Shown here: positions 35,792-44,453 of the stretch, piece after piece | Numbering within the stretch: position 1 is the first letter of the stretch | How the letters are laid out: the number at the start of each line of letters is the position of its first letter | Assembly (NCBI GenBank): GCA_002452215.1 | Contig: DKCO01000028.1 | Span: forward strand, 1-64,000 | Direction: 5' to 3' | Length of the DNA: 64,000 nucleotides | From: Spirochaetales bacterium UBA6872 | GTDB lineage: Bacteria > Spirochaetota > Spirochaetia > Sphaerochaetales > Sphaerochaetaceae | The notes under the pieces: model-generated | Told to the model about the DNA's origin: nothing | The model's input: the letters and a program-made list of their open reading frames with translations, nothing else | Database searches by the model: none | Position numbers and translations under genes: made by a program

Positions 35792-36639
35792 GACACACCC
35801 TTTCCTGAGCCAATATCACCTTTCATAAGTTGTTTTTGCGAAATAACAAAGAATATGAGCACGGGAATCATGTAAATAATTCCCATCGCCGCTACCACAT
35901 TATACGAAGCTATCATCTGTTCGTTCCTGGAAAGAGCCCTTATGTACGTTGCCATGACAGGCGTTCGATTGCCGAATAGAAGCGTGTTGAACAGAATAAA
36001 GTTCGACCAAGCCGAAAGGAAACTAAATACGGCTATCGATGTAATTCCAGGCTTAATCATAAAGATGATTACCTGCCTGAACGCTCCAAATCTTGTGCAC
36101 CCATCGACAAGCGTCGAATTCTCTATATCCCGTGGAATACCGTCAAAGAAATTCTTTATGATGAATGTGGAACCAGGCAACCTGAATGAAAGCGCAACAA
36201 GAATCACTCCAAATAAAGTGTTTACGATATTCAAAGTCATCAATACATACAGAACAGCAATCAAAAGGAGAAGCGTTGGGAACATCCTGAGAACAAGCAA
36301 GCCTGTCTGTATCGTCTTCCTTCCTCTGAACTCAAGCCTCGAGAGCGCATATCCGGCAAGAAGACTTGTGAATACCTCCAACGATGTAACGCCAAGCGTG
36401 AAGATGATAGAGTTCTTGAGAGCACTGCCTATCGGCTCAATCGTAGTACTATCTCTAAGAGGCATCTTCTTGTAGACAAACAGGAAGTTCGAAAGCGTAA
36501 AACTCCCATCAGGCGTAAAGAAAGCCATTCCAAAAAAGACGACAAACATAAAGAGGATTGGAAGAACGAATATAATCATAATCGCAATTGCGATATTTTG
36601 CTTTCTCCTCTCGCTGTGAGTCAAAATGCTATTCGACAT
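35788..36639 (-). CDS. ugpE: ABC transporter permease (UgpE/MalG type)
   Basis: A 283-residue inner-membrane permease with six hydrophobic segments. The coupling-helix motif for the ATPase appears as NSTLVDGCTRFGAFRQVIIFMIKPG. AAGGAGG lies six bases before the ATG. It overlaps the upstream permease by 11 bases and the ATPase by four. The symbol rests on operon order rather than on diagnostic residues. Confidence 0.88.
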   Translation of the reverse strand: MSNSILTHSERRKQNIAIAIMIIFVLPILFMFVVFFGMAFFTPDGSFTLSNFLFVYKKMPLRDSTTIEPIGSALKNSIIFTLGVTSLEVFTSLLAGYALSRLEFRGRKTIQTGLLVLRMFPTLLLLIAVLYVLMTLNIVNTLFGVILVALSFRLPGSTFIIKNFFDGIPRDIENSTLVDGCTRFGAFRQVIIFMIKPGITSIAVFSFLSAWSNFILFNTLLFGNRTPVMATYIRALSRNEQMIASYNVVAAMGIIYMIPVLIFFVISQKQLMKGDIGSGKGVS

Positions 36640-37519
36640 ATGAAGCCTCCTTTTTCGAAATCCTGGAAATGAATTGAAAGAGCATCATAACCATGAACAC
36701 GACAAGTATCAACATTACAGAAAGTGCTGCCCCATAGCCATATTGGCGATCGATAAATGCCTTGTGATAAGCATTTAGCGCCCAAACCTCGGTTTTTATT
36801 AGCGGCCCGCCATTTGTAATAAGAAGTATATTGATATAGTTGGTCATCAGTCCTAGGGTTTCCCACATGACAATGAATTTGATGTGGCCGGAAATATTCG
36901 GAAGGATTATCGTCTTTACAATCTCCCACTCTCCAGCCCCATCCACGTGCGCTGCCTTGAATTGGTTTTCCGGAATGCTCCTTATCGCAGATGAGAAGAT
37001 GATAGAACCATATGCCAACGATACCATTACTTGCGCTACAACAATAACGCAAAACGGATACTTGGCAATCCAATTTATTGGTGCAATGTTGCTGTTGATT
37101 CTATGAAGCAGCGAGTTGATGAACCCATTCTCGGATGCATCCAAGAACCAAATCCATAGAACCGAATAAACGACAGATGGAGTAATCATAGGAATCATGA
37201 TTATCGACTTGAAAAAGCTTGCCCAGCCATCGCTTTTTATGAAATAAGTAGTCATTATAGCGATAAATAGATCCACTATAACAACTATTGACATAGATAA
37301 ACCGATATATAAAACAGTATTCTTGATAATCGTCAATGTCGATGGATCCTTGAAAATCCTGACATAGTTGCTCATTCCAGCAAAGTTCCATACAAAGGCA
37401 CCATCTAGCGATGTGAACGACATAACTATCGTTAGCAATGCAGGGGCTATGTAAAAGATTGAAACCAAGACAATAAATGGCGACAAGAAAGAATATGCTT
37501 GCAGATTTTTGCTCTTCAT
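36629..37519 (-). CDS. ugpA: ABC transporter permease (UgpA/MalF type)
   Basis: A 296-residue permease with six hydrophobic segments; the EAA loop is KAAHVDGAGEWEIVKTIILPNISG. I start it at 37519 (MKSKNLQAYSFLSPF), the usual beginning for this family. A longer frame to 37549 would start inside a hairpin between this gene and the binding-protein gene. It forms the channel heterodimer with the downstream permease. Confidence 0.88.
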   Translation of the reverse strand: MKSKNLQAYSFLSPFIVLVSIFYIAPALLTIVMSFTSLDGAFVWNFAGMSNYVRIFKDPSTLTIIKNTVLYIGLSMSIVVIVDLFIAIMTTYFIKSDGWASFFKSIIMIPMITPSVVYSVLWIWFLDASENGFINSLLHRINSNIAPINWIAKYPFCVIVVAQVMVSLAYGSIIFSSAIRSIPENQFKAAHVDGAGEWEIVKTIILPNISGHIKFIVMWETLGLMTNYINILLITNGGPLIKTEVWALNAYHKAFIDRQYGYGAALSVMLILVVFMVMMLFQFISRISKKEASYVE

Positions 37520-37534
37520 TTTCTCTATTATTGC

Positions 37535-37563
37535 AAAGGCGGAAAGCATTACGCCCCGCCTTT
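37535..37563. other. intercistronic stem-loop after the binding-protein gene
   Basis: AAAGGCGG (37535-37542) and CCGCCTTT (37556-37563) form an eight-bp stem between the binding-protein gene and the first permease. The T run is on the plus strand only, so on the operon strand it is better read as an mRNA-stabilising or partly attenuating hairpin, giving more binding protein than permease as in malE-malF. Confidence 0.6.
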
Positions 37564-37571
37564 TTTTATTA

Positions 37572-38915
37572 TTATTCGATAACTACGCTTGGAACACTCA
37601 ATTTAACTTGTGCTTTCATATCGTTAAGTGCTTGCTCTGGAGTTGTCTGGCCAAGCTCGAGAGCGACTATCTGCCTGAAAAGCTCTGACTTGTAAGTATC
37701 AAGCCCGCTGATTGCAGGAGTGGTGATGGCATAATCGGCCATGTAAGTAATATCGCCTACAAGAGGATTCGCAAGAAGTTCAGGCTCCGAGTTTGCTGCA
37801 ATAACAGAGCTAAGCACATTGATTGTAGCTGCATGGTGTGCAAGGATATCAGGCGAATCTACTGTCATCTCTCTTATCAAATCCTTGCAAATCTCAGGAT
37901 ACTCTGTATCTGCCGATATAGATATCCACTGAGGCGCTGCTACAGCAAATGGAGCATCTGTATACTGGCTTTTCGGGAAAAGAACGAATTGCTCCATCTT
38001 TGCAAATTCCTCGACAGTGATTCCTGCAGCTCCATAGACATAGTTCGCAGAATAAACAGGACCGTAATATGCAAACGCCTCCCCTGTACCAACCATAGTG
38101 TTTATTGTCGACCATCCCATCTGGTTGAGATTTGTAGGCGTAATGTGCCTCTCGTGGACATTGTCATATGTGAACTGGAAGAACCTGAGTATTCCATCTT
38201 GGTCAAACACAAGCTCATTGTCTTCGTTGTAGTATCGTCCGCCCAATGCCATCAAAACATCCAAGAAATCAGAACCGTTTCCAGGCCTATGCACTAGTCC
38301 ATACTTTGAGGCTCCTTTCTCCACTACTTCCTCGCATAGGTCTATGAAATCCTCGAATGTGAATGAACCTTCAGCGATGCGAGCAGGAAGATTATTTATT
38401 TCCTCCTCGGACCATCCAATATTTGCAAGTGCAATCTTGTTGTAATAGATGACGCGTATAGGAAGATCTGGTGCAAACGAATAGATTTTCCCATCGATCT
38501 CAGCGCCATCGAAGGCACCTGGAACATATGCCGAACTGTTTTCTGAAATTACATCTGTAATATCTAGAAGAATACCAGCTTTTTGGGCAGATGCAACATC
38601 GCTTAAGCCAAAGATGTCTGGTGCATCACCTGTCTTATGTGCAAACGTTACAGCATTTTGATACTCAGTCCAATCTATTGTCTGGTAATCCTTGTTGAAC
38701 TCAATCCTAAGATCTCTTCCCTCTGCTGCATACTTTTCGTTCAGTCTCTCTGCTGCTGCAACAAATGACTCTGGGATCGTTGTAAAGTCCATGTTGTAAG
38801 AGATATCAAGCGTAACAACTCCTGTCGCCTCTCCCTTCTCCGACGATCCTCCAGCGCAAAGCGCGCAAAGCACAGAAAAAGCCACCAGTACTATCATTAG
38901 CAACCGTTTAACCAT
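37572..38915 (-). CDS. ABC transporter substrate-binding lipoprotein (UgpB-like position)
   Basis: A 447-residue extracellular solute-binding protein of family 1. The N terminus MVKRLLMIVLVAFSVLCALC ends in a loose lipobox (probable lipidated Cys 20), followed by GGSSEKGE. GDAPDIFGLSD, IYSFAPDLPIRVIYYNK and the helix-rich C lobe are typical. GGAGG five bases before the ATG at 38915 decides the start; the ATG at 38930 would overlap the regulator stop. It captures the substrate outside the inner membrane. Sugar versus glycerol-phosphate cannot be decided from sequence alone. Confidence 0.88.
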   Translation of the reverse strand: MVKRLLMIVLVAFSVLCALCAGGSSEKGEATGVVTLDISYNMDFTTIPESFVAAAERLNEKYAAEGRDLRIEFNKDYQTIDWTEYQNAVTFAHKTGDAPDIFGLSDVASAQKAGILLDITDVISENSSAYVPGAFDGAEIDGKIYSFAPDLPIRVIYYNKIALANIGWSEEEINNLPARIAEGSFTFEDFIDLCEEVVEKGASKYGLVHRPGNGSDFLDVLMALGGRYYNEDNELVFDQDGILRFFQFTYDNVHERHITPTNLNQMGWSTINTMVGTGEAFAYYGPVYSANYVYGAAGITVEEFAKMEQFVLFPKSQYTDAPFAVAAPQWISISADTEYPEICKDLIREMTVDSPDILAHHAATINVLSSVIAANSEPELLANPLVGDITYMADYAITTPAISGLDTYKSELFRQIVALELGQTTPEQALNDMKAQVKLSVPSVVIE

Positions 38916-38926
38916 AATTTCCTCCA

Positions 38927-39853
38927 TCATTTTCTTATTTCGAGTTGCGGCGGACAGAATACATGGATTCCTTGTGTCCTTGTGCCATCAAGGCGTTCAA
39001 GAAGCATCCTGAAAGCTGTCTTCCACGCAACCGATGTGAATATCATCAATCTGGCATCCTCGCCATACGAAACTGGAAAGAAGTTCTCATACAAAAGGCA
39101 TACAGGATGCTCATCCATCTCCCTTAGGACATCCATAGCACCTTGCATAGTCTGCCTATCGCCAAAGAAGATTCCTCTAGTTATTTCCTTCGCTTGTCTC
39201 ATAAGAGAAGCTCCAGATTCCTTTGTCATTCTCCCAATGTGTATCAAAGATGGATCATACAAGCCAGATTCTTCCAACTTTTCCTTAAATCCATCTATTC
39301 GGTTCTTTCCAATAACAAAGCCATTACGATAGTATGTTCCACCGAAGTAGCTAATTCTCGTAATTCCTCTTGAAACAAAGTAATCGTATATGAGTTTTGA
39401 AGACAAAGCATAATCGACCATGATTGAATCTTGCTCATAATCATTTGTCATTTCATTCATAAATAAAAGCTTGCTAGTATATGAAAGATAAAAATCGATC
39501 TCATCCGAAGAGAACTTCCCTATCAGCAGCAATGCATCATAACACTCCTCCTGATTAAAATACGAAAGAGACAGCTCATATTCTCTAGCCATCGGATCTA
39601 GCATTGACACGAGCTTTAGATCCGAACCCATTACATCCATGCCTTGCAAGACAAGTCCGACTCTGTATTTCAAAAGCAACTTTTGCACAAGCGCACGCTG
39701 GCGAGGAGTTTTGTAGGAAAGGCTTTCAGCTTCCTTCAAAATCGCATCTTTAACCTCTGGCGAAACAGAAAGAGTTACATCATTATTAAGAACTCTCGAT
39801 ACTGTCGCAATTGAAACATTACACGCTTTCGATATTTCCTTAAGACCCGACAT
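38927..39853 (-). CDS. LacI family transcriptional regulator
   Basis: A 308-residue regulator. The N-terminal helix-turn-helix GLKEISKACNVSIATVSRVLNN is canonical LacI, followed by the hinge helix and a periplasmic-binding-like effector domain (TRISYFGGTYYRNGF, KEITRGIFFGDRQTMQGAMD). AAGGAG seven bases before the ATG at 39853 fixes the start. It is the first gene of the ugp-like operon and very probably its local regulator, responding to the transported substrate or its phosphate. An inverted repeat at 39917-39931 is a candidate operator. Confidence 0.9.
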   Translation of the reverse strand: MSGLKEISKACNVSIATVSRVLNNDVTLSVSPEVKDAILKEAESLSYKTPRQRALVQKLLLKYRVGLVLQGMDVMGSDLKLVSMLDPMAREYELSLSYFNQEECYDALLLIGKFSSDEIDFYLSYTSKLLFMNEMTNDYEQDSIMVDYALSSKLIYDYFVSRGITRISYFGGTYYRNGFVIGKNRIDGFKEKLEESGLYDPSLIHIGRMTKESGASLMRQAKEITRGIFFGDRQTMQGAMDVLREMDEHPVCLLYENFFPVSYGEDARLMIFTSVAWKTAFRMLLERLDGTRTQGIHVFCPPQLEIRK

Positions 39854-40275
39854 TGCCAACTCCTTGATACGAATCCTAACAGCTTTTTACATCATTTCAT
39901 AGTAAATTTTAGTTAATGTTTTGTAAAAACAATGTGAAAACCTAAATTATTTAATTCGATTAATATTACTTCTCTCAGATTTTCAGCAAGAAACATAGCA
40001 AATAAAATCTTTTTAGGATTTACATAACATTAAATGGGAATTAAATCCAATTTTCTGAAGCTAAAATTAAGTATGTAAAGAAAATATCTTAGTGTAAATA
40101 AAATTCCATATATTTATTATCTAATCTTATAATAGAATTTATCTGCGTTAAAATTCAAGTCAAATAACAGTATCGTGCTATTGTGATAAAATCTACCAGA
40201 AGAAAAAATCAATGGAAGTAAACAATGATCTTTGAATATTATTTTGTTTTTAAGTAAATTCTAGTAAAATAAAGT
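39854..40275. other. AT-rich intergenic region, no gene seen
   Basis: About 420 bases of AT-rich sequence between the LacI gene and the ldhA terminator. I see no convincing open frame or RNA. The part nearest the LacI gene should hold its promoter and operator; the rest contains only short A/T runs and weak hairpins. Confidence 0.5.
39917..39931. promoter_or_regulatory. candidate LacI-type operator
   Basis: TGTTTT-GTA-AAAACA, a perfect six-base-arm inverted repeat 64 bases upstream of the regulator start. Position and symmetry suit an autoregulatory operator, but such AT-rich palindromes also arise by chance. Confidence 0.35.
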
Positions 40276-40303
40276 AAAAAGCGGATAAGATAATTACCCG
40301 CTT
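40276..40303 (-). terminator. Rho-independent terminator of the ldhA-like gene
   Basis: On the minus strand AAGCGG pairs with CCGCTT (loop of 13), followed by TTTAC, 22 bases past the stop. Confidence 0.72.
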
Positions 40304-40324
40304 AAGAATAATTGGTACTTTGTA

Positions 40325-41302
40325 CTACTTGACTTGGTTCAAGAGTTCCTTGCCAGAGAAAAATGCGTCGATATTGTCAAAGGTAACTGATGCAATATTC
40401 ATCAGAGCTTCACTCGTAAGATATGCCTGATGGCCAGTTACCAGAACATTTGGCATAGAGATAAGACGCGCAAGGATATCATCATCCACGCCATACTCAG
40501 AGTTGTCCTCGAAGAAGATTCCACTCTCCTCTTCATAGACATCCAACCCAGCTCCTCCAATCTTCTTTGATTTCAATCCCTCCAGAAGATCATCCGAGCG
40601 GATCAATGCACCTCTGGATGTATTTATGATATAGACACCCTTCTTCATTATCTCGATAGAGTCCCTGTCTATAATGTGCTTTGTCTCTCGTGTTAGCGGA
40701 CAATGCAATGATATTATGTCGCTCTGGGCAAATAGAGTATCGAGCTCTACAAACTCAGCTCCCTCAATTTCGCTTGGGTATGGGTCATAGCACAAAACCT
40801 TCATTCCAAAGCCCTTTGCGATCTCGATAAAGCATCGCCCGATCTTTCCCGTCCCGATAACACCAACAGTCTTTCCATATAAGTCGAATCCAACAAGACC
40901 CGAGAGCGAGAAATTGAACTCCCTTGTCCGTACATATGAGTGGACAAGCTTCCTGTCCAATGCAAGCAAAAGCGCAAATGCCGCCTCGGCAACAGCATGA
41001 GGACTATATGCTGGCACCCTCACAACAGGAATACCCAATGAGTTTGCACTTTCAATGTCGACATTGTTAAAGCCAGCGCATCTCAATGCCACAAGCTTAA
41101 CTCCTTCCTTCTTCAATACTTTCAACGTCTCTTTTGAGATATCGTCATTGACAAATGGAACTACAACATCAGATCCGGATGCAAGCGATGCTGTCTTTGC
41201 ATCAAGGCCCACATCGAAATACGACAATTCATATCGACCTTTGTTCTCTTTCTCGAACGTTTCCCGATCATAACCCTTAGCATCAAAAAGCGTAACTTTC
41301 AT
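40325..41302 (-). CDS. ldhA: D-lactate dehydrogenase-like 2-hydroxyacid dehydrogenase
   Basis: A 325-residue NAD-dependent D-2-hydroxyacid dehydrogenase. VGVIGTGKIGRCFIEIAKGFGMKVLCYDPYP is the NAD fold, NTSRGALI carries the catalytic-site Arg region, and TGHQAYLT the catalytic His. RCAGFNNVDIESA matches the LdhA substrate loop. It would regenerate NAD by reducing pyruvate to D-lactate in fermentation. GAGGAGG precedes the ATG. A single gene with its own terminator, divergent from the mutarotase gene. Confidence 0.88.
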   Translation of the reverse strand: MKVTLFDAKGYDRETFEKENKGRYELSYFDVGLDAKTASLASGSDVVVPFVNDDISKETLKVLKKEGVKLVALRCAGFNNVDIESANSLGIPVVRVPAYSPHAVAEAAFALLLALDRKLVHSYVRTREFNFSLSGLVGFDLYGKTVGVIGTGKIGRCFIEIAKGFGMKVLCYDPYPSEIEGAEFVELDTLFAQSDIISLHCPLTRETKHIIDRDSIEIMKKGVYIINTSRGALIRSDDLLEGLKSKKIGGAGLDVYEEESGIFFEDNSEYGVDDDILARLISMPNVLVTGHQAYLTSEALMNIASVTFDNIDAFFSGKELLNQVK

Positions 41303-41407
41303 AACTCCTCCTCTATTTCAAGATAATATGTCGCATAGATATGGGAAAGCTTATGGCACACAAATTGGAAAGAGACTATAATCAACTTGTAAAAACAGGA
41401 GCGGAAA

Positions 41408-42268
41408 ATGATCATAAATCTGAAAAACAATGATACAACAATGGCAATCTCCACACTTGGTGCCGAACCCCAAAGTCTTGTATATGAAGGACGAGAATAC
41501 ATCTGGCAAGGAGACAAAAAGTACTGGTTCAGAAGAGCGCCATTGCTTTTCCCAATGATTGGGCCAACAAAAGACAACAAGATAATGGCAAAGGGGAAGT
41601 TGTATGACATGCCAGGCAACGGCTTTGCGCGCGATATGGAATTCACAGTTGTAGACCATACAGAAAAGAGTGCACAGTTTGTTCTGGAAGACAGTCCAGA
41701 AACACGAAGCAAATACTACCCATTCGGTTTCAGGCTTGTTGTCACCTATACTCTTTTGCCAAATGGCTATGAAGCATCGGCAACAATAGAGGCAAAGGAT
41801 GATTTGTATTATACATTCGGATGGCATCCAGCTTTCAGCCTTGACATAAATGGCAAAGGCTGTGAACTCGATACATACACTGTCAACTTCTCTCAAAACG
41901 AGAAGCTGAACAAGAAGACAGCTGTAAACGGACGCTTTGTATACACAGAGGATTTCGTTGATGGCGACAGCTTTGATCTATCGAGAGCTATAACAGACAT
42001 CGGTGCGATTGTACTAGACAATGTAAAGAGCGATGAAGTGACGCTCACATCATCATCTGGCGAGCATGGAGTTACAGCTACGATGGGCGATATGACGACT
42101 TTAACAGTTTGGACATGCGCACCACAACATGGGCAATACGTTTGCATTGAACCGATGCTATCATTTGGCGATGCACAAAGGCCTTTGGAGATTGAAGAAA
42201 TGAACGAGACAAGGCCTCTTAGGAAGGGAGAGAGCGTTACATATACAAACACATTCACTGTATTCTAA
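41408..42268 (+). CDS. aldose 1-epimerase family protein, LacX-like
   Basis: A 286-residue mutarotase-fold protein. IWQGDKKYWFRRAPLLFPMIG, KLYDMPGNGFARDMEF (catalytic His replaced in position by neighbouring residues), FGWHPAFSL and a conserved Glu near IEPMLSFGD follow the LacX-like subgroup. It interconverts alpha and beta anomers of sugars or sugar phosphates. GGAG precedes the ATG. Its 3' end overlaps the convergent GluTR-like gene by four bases. Confidence 0.85.
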   Translation: MIINLKNNDTTMAISTLGAEPQSLVYEGREYIWQGDKKYWFRRAPLLFPMIGPTKDNKIMAKGKLYDMPGNGFARDMEFTVVDHTEKSAQFVLEDSPETRSKYYPFGFRLVVTYTLLPNGYEASATIEAKDDLYYTFGWHPAFSLDINGKGCELDTYTVNFSQNEKLNKKTAVNGRFVYTEDFVDGDSFDLSRAITDIGAIVLDNVKSDEVTLTSSSGEHGVTATMGDMTTLTVWTCAPQHGQYVCIEPMLSFGDAQRPLEIEEMNETRPLRKGESVTYTNTFTVF

Positions 42269-43362
42269 GGATTCTTCTTTGAGAATTCGAATGCGATATA
42301 TGCCTTTCTTACGCTATCATAAAGAGCATCGAGAAAGGCTTTTTTATCGCAATTGCCGACATCAAGCTTATCTATCTGGCATTGCATTCTTCTTACGACT
42401 TCATAAGAAAACGACTCAGACATCAGATCTATGCCAGGTGCTTTTTCAGCCTTCTTCTGAAAGCGAATAAACTCCCCTGTCTCGTCATTAGCGCGTTTTG
42501 ATATAGCATCGACAAGCTTATCTCTTTTTGAGTTGCTACCATCTATATCGCTAATTTTGATTGCATCGAACGATGATGGCAAATCCTCAACTGGCGCAAG
42601 ATCAAAGATTTTCTTCCCAGCAAATAGAGGCAAATCGACATCCTCGAATGTATGATATAGTCCATATGTCGCTGATATGACAACATCGAACTGGTCCAGC
42701 GAGTTTCTTCTTTCGTCATAGGCAATCGATTCGACTCCAATAGGAAGCAGAAAAGTCTTCTCGCTGTCTCGTAGTGTCATGACTACTCTGTTATCACTTT
42801 TCAAAAGCTCGGCAAGCATCTTGGATCTAAAGCCACAGCCGATGATCAATATATTAGAACCCTTTTCGATCATTGATGCAATTTTCTGAGCAATAGACAA
42901 GTCAAAATCATCAAGCTTGTATTCGCTTTGCATTCTCTTTCCGAATGCGATTGCCATATTAAAGAGCCTTGAAAGGCATGGTGATGATGAGCCATTGTCG
43001 CGAGCGATATCCAAAGAGTGCAAAAGCTGAGACAAAATAGCATCCTCACCAAACAGAGGTGATAGTACACCAGATGCAAGAAGAAAGAGATGCATCATTG
43101 CATCTTTGCCACACATCGAATATCTGGAAGCTTTTGCTTTGGCAATATTCAAAGACAATGCTCTCTCAAAAATCTCTGGCGATGGCATTGTCCCCTCGAT
43201 ATAAAGCTCTGCTCGATCACAAGTAAGAAGAAGGATACAGGGCTTTTGTATCCTCTTTCGTATTTTGCCCAAAATATGGCTGTACATGCCATCATCAAGA
43301 TTTTGCAAGTGTCTGAAATCACTTGCATTTCGTGTCATATCCAAGCCTATTGTTGAAATCAT
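42265..43362 (-). CDS. glutamyl-tRNA reductase-like protein
   Basis: A 365-residue divergent member of the HemA family. LLLTCDRAELY matches the catalytic-Cys motif STCNRTELY, and GEDAILSQ matches GEPQILGQ. ILIIGCGFRSKMLAELL is the Rossmann domain and the C-terminal helix is present. GluTR makes glutamate-1-semialdehyde for tetrapyrroles. It is shorter than usual (about 420), and the first conserved loop (GINHKT in E. coli) reads GLDMTRN. No other heme or cobalamin gene is nearby; it follows an outer-membrane-like protein gene by six bases. Confidence 0.75.
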   Translation of the reverse strand: MISTIGLDMTRNASDFRHLQNLDDGMYSHILGKIRKRIQKPCILLLTCDRAELYIEGTMPSPEIFERALSLNIAKAKASRYSMCGKDAMMHLFLLASGVLSPLFGEDAILSQLLHSLDIARDNGSSSPCLSRLFNMAIAFGKRMQSEYKLDDFDLSIAQKIASMIEKGSNILIIGCGFRSKMLAELLKSDNRVVMTLRDSEKTFLLPIGVESIAYDERRNSLDQFDVVISATYGLYHTFEDVDLPLFAGKKIFDLAPVEDLPSSFDAIKISDIDGSNSKRDKLVDAISKRANDETGEFIRFQKKAEKAPGIDLMSESFSYEVVRRMQCQIDKLDVGNCDKKAFLDALYDSVRKAYIAFEFSKKNP

Positions 43363-43368
43363 AGTGCC

Positions 43369-44406
43369 TTATCCGATGTATGAAAAACCGACAAATGGAG
43401 CAATATTGTCAAATGAGCCGACACCGCACCCAAACCCTATAGCAAGAGAGAAGTCCCAGAATCTTCCCTTCAGGAAAACATCGAGGTTTCCATTTTCTTT
43501 ATTGAAAGAGAAGAACGAATGCGACACTTCCATATATCCGACACCTAGCGAGAGATTGCAATCAGGAAGAAACTGGAAAGTAAAGTCTGTCTTTGCGGAA
43601 AATGTATAGCCTGTGCCATCGAAGTTCGAAAAAGAAATCGATACGCGAGGCAAAATGAAAAACAAGTCGCCATCCTTGGTAAACCTGCTTCCGTTGGATG
43701 CAAATGAAACAGATGAGTTCTTTGCAATATTTGACCAGCTAGCGACCAATTCACTTCTCTCATCCAATGAAAGTATCCCATCAATATTCAAACCAAAAGA
43801 GAAATAATCGAAATAGACAACAAGCCCAGAGCCAAGCGAGAATCTCTCTTTTCCAGAGGAGCTTTCAAATGGGCTGAACCAGGCATTGGATATAGCATCA
43901 AAGACATTATTTATCGGTCGTTCATATCTAACAAGCGAATTGCCACCCTTTATCGACATGCCAAGCGATACATATGGAAAAGAGAAAGCCCAATCGACTT
44001 CAATATCGATATTCGAGAAAATATCAAAGATAGCAAGATCCTGGCTCTTCCTCTCAAAGGATGTACCCACATTTGCAACGAATGCTATATTCTTTCCTGC
44101 GAACGCAACGCTCAGTTCGTTCACCATGTCATTCATATATCCTGTCTTCTTTGAAAAGTTGCTGATTGGAATATTATCGGATGAAAACAGCCTCAGCATA
44201 AACGAGCCTTGGTCGCTATCCATTAAAGCAAGAGATGCCGGGTTTGATAAAAAGTCTAGAAAATCGCCATGGTATGCAACGCTTTTAAATGGCGATGCCA
44301 ACTGGGCCTTGGACGTATTCGAGTTCGAGGAATACAGCGTATCTTTGGCATAAAGCGAAAACACAAGGACGATGGAAAAAACAAATAGGAGAAGCCTCTT
44401 CATCAT
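43369..44406 (-). CDS. putative outer-membrane beta-barrel protein
   Basis: A 345-residue protein with a signal peptide (MMKRLLLFVFSIVLVFSLYA). Then comes a segment typical of spirochaete barrels (FLSNPASLALMDSD), followed by many alternating strands rich in F, S and G and a terminal GFSYIG. Function unknown. No ribosome site precedes the ATG; TATAAT on the minus strand ends eight bases upstream, back to back with the dinB promoter, suggesting two divergent leaderless transcripts. It is followed by the GluTR-like gene. Confidence 0.68.
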   Translation of the reverse strand: MMKRLLLFVFSIVLVFSLYAKDTLYSSNSNTSKAQLASPFKSVAYHGDFLDFLSNPASLALMDSDQGSFMLRLFSSDNIPISNFSKKTGYMNDMVNELSVAFAGKNIAFVANVGTSFERKSQDLAIFDIFSNIDIEVDWAFSFPYVSLGMSIKGGNSLVRYERPINNVFDAISNAWFSPFESSSGKERFSLGSGLVVYFDYFSFGLNIDGILSLDERSELVASWSNIAKNSSVSFASNGSRFTKDGDLFFILPRVSISFSNFDGTGYTFSAKTDFTFQFLPDCNLSLGVGYMEVSHSFFSFNKENGNLDVFLKGRFWDFSLAIGFGCGVGSFDNIAPFVGFSYIG

Positions 44407-44453
44407 ATGACGATATTATAACAAAGGAAGGCAAAAATGCTATAATAATGGCT

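Noticed and set aside
39854..40275. A small RNA or gene in the AT-rich region before the LacI gene
   Set aside because: Only weak hairpins and short frames with no ribosome sites.
44289..44453. An N-terminal extension of DinB
   Set aside because: The extra 55 codons run through the divergent barrel gene start and promoter; DinB proteins begin at the FFHIDLDAFF strand.
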